A stretch of 64,000 nt of DNA from Cristatella mucedo (Eukaryota > Bryozoa > Phylactolaemata > Cristatellidae), in the NCBI GenBank assembly GCA_009760855.2, contig WPIO01000027.1, forward strand, positions 3,342,501-3,406,500, read 5' to 3'. Positions 58,660-64,000 of the stretch are shown here, piece after piece (the first letter of the stretch is position 1; every line of letters starts with the position of its first letter). The notes under the pieces were generated by a model. The model made no database searches and was not told the DNA's origin. It saw only the letters and a list, made by a program, of their open reading frames with translations. A program made the position numbers and the translations under genes.

Positions 58660-59427
58660 ATGGAATATCATGAGATAAAACTAAACCTATCAGATCATCA
58701 AGTAGACTTAATACATAAGAGTGATAAACCTATTTCAATCAGACTAAAAAAAGAAGATCTATCAGGCCCTGTTTCTATCTTTTTAACAAAAACACAACTA
58801 AATAAAATTGAAAAGTGTAAGTCAAAAGGTATTGGTCTACAATTGAATCTAAGTCTTAAACAACTAAAACAGAATAGAAAGGTTGGCTCGGGCATCGTGG
58901 ATTTCATAAACAAACTGTCTGGTGAAAGAGAATTTCACATGAAACTGCCAAATGGTATTAAATCAGAGAATTTCCCAGGCGGAAGTTTTAACAATACTGG
59001 TCGTTACTCATATGCCGGACCAGGAACTAAGTTTACTCAAAGGATGAATGAATCTTATGAAGGCGTGAACGACCTAGACAAATATTCTTTAGTGCATGAT
59101 AGTTTATACACCGAAACTGGATCTATGTCTGAACATAAAAGAACAGAAATAAGAAACTTGTCAGGCTTGGTATTAGCTGAATCTGCTGCTAGAATTGCAC
59201 TTGATCCTCGTCAACCAAATTACGTACGTGAAGATGCAAAGACAGTTGCAGCTGTTATGGCAGCAAAAAGCAAATTAGGTTTAGGTCTTGGCGGAGCATT
59301 AAACGATTCATTTGCTACTGATTTCCTAAAAGATAAAATAAGTAATCCTGCTAGTCTTAATAAGATAAAAAATTATGCTCGAGGAATAGTTGATAGAATG
59401 CTTGATATCACTAGAAAAAAGATCTAA
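58660..59427 (+). CDS. Phospholipase A2-domain virion protein (255 aa)
   Basis: Intact, start motif TATGATAGAATG. Residues 1-75 hold an Ile/Leu/Lys-rich module with Q-L-x-K-I and L-x-L-S-x-x-Q-L blocks. Residues 105-150 carry the parvovirus-VP1-like PLA2 signature: FPGGSF, Ca2+ loop YAGPGT (118-123) and HD..Y (146-150) with His-Asp catalytic dyad. The Cys usually preceding HD is absent (KYSLVHD). In parvoviruses this activity opens the endosomal membrane; a similar role is inferred. Residues 200-215 are Gly-rich. Confidence 0.85.
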   Translation: MEYHEIKLNLSDHQVDLIHKSDKPISIRLKKEDLSGPVSIFLTKTQLNKIEKCKSKGIGLQLNLSLKQLKQNRKVGSGIVDFINKLSGEREFHMKLPNGIKSENFPGGSFNNTGRYSYAGPGTKFTQRMNESYEGVNDLDKYSLVHDSLYTETGSMSEHKRTEIRNLSGLVLAESAARIALDPRQPNYVREDAKTVAAVMAAKSKLGLGLGGALNDSFATDFLKDKISNPASLNKIKNYARGIVDRMLDITRKKI

Positions 59428-59476
59428 AAAATTTAACTTACAAAATAATTTTCATTTTATATTTTTATTTATACTC

Positions 59477-61178
59477 TTAAAACTCTGCTGGATTAAAAAC
59501 TGATCTCTTTGGAGAACTATAAACTTTTACTTGGTCAATCTTTAATCTAATATTTAATTTTTCTTCATTATTATAATATTCTCTTGAAACATAACTACCA
59601 TCAAGAATTCCAGTGATACTAAAATCATTTCCTAATTTTTTTATGATATCTGCTGGACTAGATACTTTATTTGCTCATTATTCTCATCAAACATAATACT
59701 AGGTTTCTTTCTAAAATCAAATCTAATTCCAATTTTTGACCTTGCACTAGCATCAAATGTTTTAAAATCTAATCGTTCACTCGATCTATCTACAATGTTT
59801 TGAATATAAGGAAGTGATTCTTCTGTTATGTCTATGCCTATGTATCTCCGTCAGTAACTCCACAAAGTCAAAAAGACCATGTGGGTGTTACGCAGGAGAG
59901 TTTTGTATAGCGCACTCACAGCCTAAGCGGCTTTCGGTACGCATTCGGTAGCCAACAGACTTCGTCTCACGCAACAAAGAGAAAGTGGGAAGCATAGCAG
60001 AGTCAGGAGAGCAGTTGAGGTAGTGAGCAGCATAGAAGTAGCAGTTCAGGACCGCTGAAAAAGATGTGCTATAGTCGGCAGTTGGAGAGTAGATGTCGTT
60101 GCGTAAGAATTGTGGAAGCGAGTTCCACAGTCTAGGACCTGCAGAGCTAAAGCTTCTGTCGCCAACTGTCTTTAAGCGGAGGAATGGGACAGCTAATTTA
60201 TTGTCCACACAGGACCTGAGGGCGCGAACAGGCTAAAACTGATGCAGCAGTTCAGCTAGGTACGAAGGAGCCAAGCCGTGGCGGGCCTTGTGGGTCAGCG
60301 TAAGAACTTTGCTCTGTATCCTTTGCTCAACCGGCAACCATCCTAGCTCTTTCAGCAAAGGTGACACGTGCTCAAACCGCTGGGACTTGAAGACCAGCCT
60401 TGCAGCCATATTCATAGTCCACTGTAGTGGCATAATAGCTTTCTTTGGTAGCCCAGCCAAAAGGGAATTACAATAATCAAGCCGAGACAGAACTAAAGAG
60501 CTAGTTAAATTTTTTACAAGCCACTGTGGGAGACAGCTTCTAATCTTGGATAGGGATCGGATGTGATGGCTAGCTGTAGAGGCAGTCTTCTGAATGAAGC
60601 TTTTGAAATTGAGGCAGCTGTCGAACACGACACCTAGATTACGAGCACGTGGTGAAGGTCGCACAATAGCATCACCTATTAGAACAGCAAAGCCTTTTAA
60701 TCCAGCCACACGCTTAGGGTGTCCTATGAGAAGCAGTTCGGTTTTATCGTCATTTAATTTCAGGAAGTTTTCCGACATCCAGGATCGAATATCGGCAAGG
60801 CAAGCATTCAGTTTCTCAGTTGCTGCAGCAGATTCCAACGGTTTAAATGACAAATACAACTGAGTATCGTCAGCATAGAAGTGATATCCTATTCCATGGG
60901 CCTCAATCACTTTTCCCAGAGGTTGCGTATAAATAGAGAACAGCAATGGACCAAGTACAGACCATTGAGGGACTCCACAGGTGACCCTTCTCATGTCTGA
61001 GACCTGACCCCCACACGACACGGATTGAACACGATCAGTTATATACATCCATGCACTAAGATAAGGTTTTGAATCTTTTGAGATTTTCTCTTCAACATGA
61101 ACGTGTGCAGGCTTTCCTTTAGGGATAACAACTGCAGAATTTTGGAGGACTGCGAATTTTCTTTTCTTGATTTTCCAT
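59477..61178 (-). pseudogene. Unknown viral gene split by a LINE insertion
   Basis: ATG at 61,176-61,178 (motif ACTATATAGAATG). A N-terminal part of ~40 codons (with a frame change in an A run) runs to about 61,060. The LINE 59,834-61,058 intervenes. A C-terminal part of ~110 codons runs from about 59,830 to TAA 59,477-59,479, with one more frame change near 59,680; it contains the blocks LDFKTFDASARSKIGIRFDF and KIDQVKVYSSPKRS. No family recognised; an OB-fold DNA-binding protein is one possibility. Confidence 0.7.
59834..61058 (-). mobile_element. Host-type LINE family B inserted in the viral gene
   Basis: On the minus strand an open frame of ~270 codons encodes the RT core: CGVPQWSVLGPLLF (Gln-to-Trp at a conserved Gly), FYADDTQLYL with the catalytic Asp pair intact, LKLNDDKTELL, and the thumb/tail LDYCNSLLAGLP. 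The 3' end is the same as the family B copies at 26,440-26,900 and 5,745-6,260. 5' truncated upstream of the RT. Confidence 0.92.
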
Positions 61179-61206
61179 TCTATATAGTGGAAATATTTTG
61201 TTTAAT

Positions 61207-61906
61207 TCAAATTAATAATTGCATGATACCAAAATCAACAAATTCCATTAATTTAAGAAAGATTAAGCATCTCATTCCACAATCCGTTTGATTAAACTTT
61301 TGCAGTTGAAACGCTTGAAAACTTGGTGTAACACCGAAATAATTAATCATTTCTGGCATTGGAGGAGCACCGAACGAGTCAAAGTAAAAACATCGATCTC
61401 CTATTTTTTTTAAGAGCTACCCAATGATATATTGCTAGATCTGATTTTCCGGTATTGCAAATAAGGCACTCATTCTGTTCTGGAGAACTTAGTTCATCTC
61501 TTGAAAATGCACCTCTGAAATTTTTTATATCTAATTCTTTTACATATTGATTTATTTCGAGGTCAGTTAGTGGCGTACTTTTTACTTTTTTTAAACTGTT
61601 GATAATTTTTCTTAGTTCAGAAAGTATTTGTTCTTTACTAGCTCCACCACCAAATTTCTTTCCATGAGCTAGAACTCCAGTACCTAACTTTTTACCATGA
61701 GCTAGAACTCCAGTGCCTAACTTTTTACCGTGAGACAAAACACCTTCACCAACACTTCTTAACTTAACAAACTTTGACTTTTTACTCTCACAGATCACAC
61801 AAATTGCTTTAATCACGCCTCTAAGGCCTTTTGTACTATCAATCTCAACATACTCCTCATGAATGCTATCTGTAGGCTTCTTATATTTCAAGCAGTAAAT
61901 TTCCAT
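61207..61906 (-). pseudogene. Adenain-like capsid maturation protease with zinc-ribbon-like N terminus, one frame break
   Basis: ATG at 61,906 (motif TTATAGAAATG). Residues 1-45: YCLKYKKPTD...GVIKAICVICESKKSKF, a zinc-ribbon-like motif with one of four Cys changed to Tyr. About 48-90: near-identical repeats of LGTGVLAHGKK (three). The remainder is the protease: FRGAFSRDEL, H of YHWVALKK, then after a one-base shift in an A run near 61,405, YFDSFGAPP and TDCGMRC (nucleophile Cys). The His-Asp-Cys order matches adenovirus-type C5 proteases. It is expected to process capsid precursors. Confidence 0.85.
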
Positions 61907-61940
61907 TTCTATAATATAAAAACTTTTTTTAGTATAGGAA

Positions 61941-62602
61941 ATGTCTCTTCGAGTAAGGGCGTTTAATTTTGGAAAAGATGTAGATACTGGACATAAAGAA
62001 CCATTGCCGAGTGTACCAATCAGAGCTTTAGTTTTAGGTCCAAGTGGCTCAGGTAAGTCTCAACTTATCATGAATTGGATATTTTATGGAATGGTTAATT
62101 ATGATTGTTGTACGATTATTGCTTCAAGTTTAGATCAAAAGTTATATCGTGGACTTATGTCATGACAAAAGAAAACAAGGCTTATTCTTGGATTAACGGA
62201 ATTGATGCTATGCCGGAAGTAGACTCGTATAAGAACTGCAAGAATGTAGTTGTACTTGATTTAATGATAGAAGATCAAACTAAAATATTAGACTATTTCA
62301 CACGACATAAAGGTCTGAATATTTTCTATCTTGCTCAAGGCTTTACTAACATACCTAGGAGAGAAATTAGAAATAATGAAAATCTAATAGTAATCTTTAA
62401 GCAAAACACAACGGACATTGAGTATATCCGTGATGCATATGTTGGAGATATTGATAAGAAACAATTTAGAGAATGGGTCAACTCTTGTACTAGAAACCGT
62501 TTTGGTTTTTGCAAAATAGATCTAACAAAGACTGGGTCGGAAGGCAGATTTTGGTCTGTTAATTCAGAAGGAAAGCAATTAATGACATTTTTTAATTATT
62601 AA
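61941..62602 (+). pseudogene. FtsK/HerA-type genome-packaging ATPase, one frame break
   Basis: Start motif AGTATAGGAAATG. Walker A GPSGSGKS at residues 33-40, Walker B VVVLDLMIED (about 62,245-62,275), and a downstream block FYLAQGFTNIPR with a Gln typical of sensor positions in A32-like packaging ATPases. The open frame stops at 62,165 and a second frame opens from about 62,105, so one small indel falls near 62,140-62,165. It would pump DNA into capsids. Confidence 0.88.
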
Positions 62603-62615
62603 TAGATATAGTAAA

Positions 62616-63806
62616 ATGTTTAATGGAAAAATTTACTCGAGTGGTAAAAAACCTTACAAAGGAAGTGTTCAAGACGCATTAGATTATGAAACTAAACTGC
62701 ATAACCTGCAAGATCTAAGAGATGCAAATATTCTAGAAAACTCTCGTGAGATACAAAGAATAGAATCAGAAATTGCTATAAGAGACGCTGCTGAGCATAG
62801 ACTAAACGAGCAAGCATTAGAGAGATCTACTGATAACTCAGGTAAAGTTGTTGTTGATAAACTTAAAAGAATTAGACCTAAACTTGCTTTACGAATAGAA
62901 AACAAAGAACAACTGCAGAAAGTTTTGGATTACGAACACAAACCAGACATATCTAGTACTATTCAAAAAGCAAGAACAGCTATTAGTGAAGGAAAGCATA
63001 AAAAAGCAATTACTATAGCAAATCAAGCAAAGACATATGCAGCAAATCCAGAAATACGAGAAGCTATTGATGCTGCTCAAAAAGGTTTAGCCGAAGAGTT
63101 AAATATAAATCTAACTACTGGCACTCCTAAGAAAACTCAAGTACAAGATTTTGATAAAGCTGAACTAATTAAATTACTTAATGAAAAAAATGGATATATA
63201 CCAAGTTATGTATCAAGAATAATAAATAAGATTGATAGTACAAATAAATTAAAAACTATATGAGCTAGGAGTAAAACTTAATAATGAAAAAATGTATACT
63301 GCTGAAAAAGAACTAGAACAAACTGCTCATGATATCTTAGAATACACAACTGATTATAATACTAAATTTGATGATAAACAAATAGAAGAAGTAGGTAGAT
63401 TATATGAAGCAACAGTTGATATGAAGAAAGATTTACTTGACATTATTGGAGCAAAGAAAACTGGTAAACTATCTAATCAAGTAAAAATGATTGTTAAAAA
63501 TCTTAGTAAAGAAAATCTTTCTAATGTTGTTACAGAGTTAAATAAAAATAAAAAAGAAGTGTAAAAGAACAAAGAGTTTTAAATTATTTAAGACCTAGAG
63601 TAGGTAAGGAAATAGAAGTAATTCCATTAGTTGTAAAGAATGATTCAGGAGTATTTGACAAGATAGAATTGTGGATTCGCGAACTTGCAGCTGAAAATAC
63701 TGGAGTAGTAAATTCTATTAGTGCTGCTGTTGATTACCTTGCAAAATCTAAAAAAGTACCAAAGTCATACATTGTTAAAATTAATAAAATTGTATATGAT
63801 ATATAG
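62616..63806 (+). pseudogene. Coiled-coil viral protein, two frame breaks
   Basis: Start motif AGATATAGTAAAATG. Three consecutive open segments (to 63,263; about 63,255-63,564; about 63,560-63,806) each continue the previous one after a one-base shift in A-rich sequence. The N-terminal segment is Lys/Glu-rich, with heptad-like helices; the C-terminal segment has IELWIRELAAENTG. Not recognised; its place between ATPase and capsid suggests a structural or scaffold role. Confidence 0.6.
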
Positions 63807-63809
63807 AAA

Positions 63810-64000
63810 ATGTCTGATCTTCTTGGTGTAGCTAAGGATATTCTAAAAAATGTTGAGTCAATCAAAAAGGGTACTGCTGCAAGTAAAGAGGGATATATTT
63901 TTAATGTTACAGGAACTACTAATCCAATTAGAATTCGAATTAGTGATCCTATAAAACTTAAGAACAAAAACTTTAAAGTTTGCTTCAAAAAGTTTGTTTG
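63810..64000 (+). CDS. Probable capsid protein, start only
   Basis: ATG after ATATATAGAAA. The first ~63 codons include GYIFNVTGTTNPIRIRISDP followed by an I-K-L and Phe-rich strand. The order hydrophobic strand, NPIRIRI, DPIKL is what the N-terminal jelly-roll strand of Maverick capsid proteins looks like. Whether it is the major or the penton protein cannot be told; the gene runs off the window. Confidence 0.5.
   Translation, partial: MSDLLGVAKDILKNVESIKKGTAASKEGYIFNVTGTTNPIRIRISDPIKLKNKNFKVCFKKFV

Larger units (their letters stand above)
48415..64000. mobile_element. Maverick/Polinton (adintovirus-like) element, right end outside window
   Basis: The set PolB, adenain-like protease, FtsK/HerA packaging ATPase and capsid-like start, plus PLA2 and fibre-like proteins, is the hallmark of Maverick/Polinton-class elements and their adintovirus relatives. 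The AT content is far above the host flank. No retroviral-type integrase is seen in the window; it may lie further right or be absent. Multiple frameshifts and an inserted host LINE indicate an old integrated copy. Confidence 0.85.

Overview
The window is animal genomic DNA, most likely from an invertebrate: canonical GT-AG introns, extracellular TSP1/TIL/VWC modules, tRNA-derived SINEs, CR1/L2-like and R2-like LINE remnants, a mariner-type MITE and long (CA)n/(TAA)n tracts. The phylum cannot be fixed from the sequence alone. Two unrelated things dominate. From 2,228 to 39,830 (+) lies the 3' part of one very large secreted mosaic gene. From about 48,415 to the right edge lies a strongly AT-rich, decayed, virus-like element of the Maverick/Polinton (adintovirus-like) class.

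Host gene. I trace 32 exons whose splice phases agree end to end except at one junction (25,452 to 27,285). Exons 1-6 form a tandem array of discoidin-like (F5/8C-like) galactose-binding domains separated by Ser/Thr/Pro-rich linkers; each domain is split by a phase-0 intron at the same place. Exons 7-31 encode alternating TSP1, TIL and VWC-type modules, mostly joined by phase-1 introns, and exon 32 encodes a C-terminal cystine knot with stop codon, followed by an AATAAA signal. The architecture resembles SCO-spondin and its invertebrate relatives. The 5' part lies left of the window. Introns are loaded with LINE tails, SINEs and microsatellites.

Middle (40-48.4 kb). This is a repeat graveyard: CR1/L2-like LINE fragments, a short LTR element with a tRNA-Ser-type primer site, 18-bp-period minisatellites, a 245-bp direct repeat near a gag-like fragment, and no convincing host gene.

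Viral element (48.4-64 kb). Left to right: a large imperfect palindrome that may be the terminus, a broken protein-primed-type DNA polymerase B (+), five small + strand ORFs, three - strand fibre-like genes built of repeats familiar from phage tail fibres, a hydrophobic protein (+), an intact HNH/AP2 homing-type endonuclease (-), a parvovirus-like phospholipase A2 protein (+), a - strand gene split by a host LINE, an adenain-like protease (-), an FtsK/HerA-type packaging ATPase (+), a coiled-coil protein (+) and the start of a probable capsid protein running off the edge. Nearly every ORF except the polymerase carries a TATA-rich motif resembling TATAGAAATG that runs straight into its start codon. 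Many genes carry single-base frameshifts, often in A runs, so the copy is either decayed or contains sequencing indels. The LINE inside it belongs to a family also found in the host introns, which indicates true integration.
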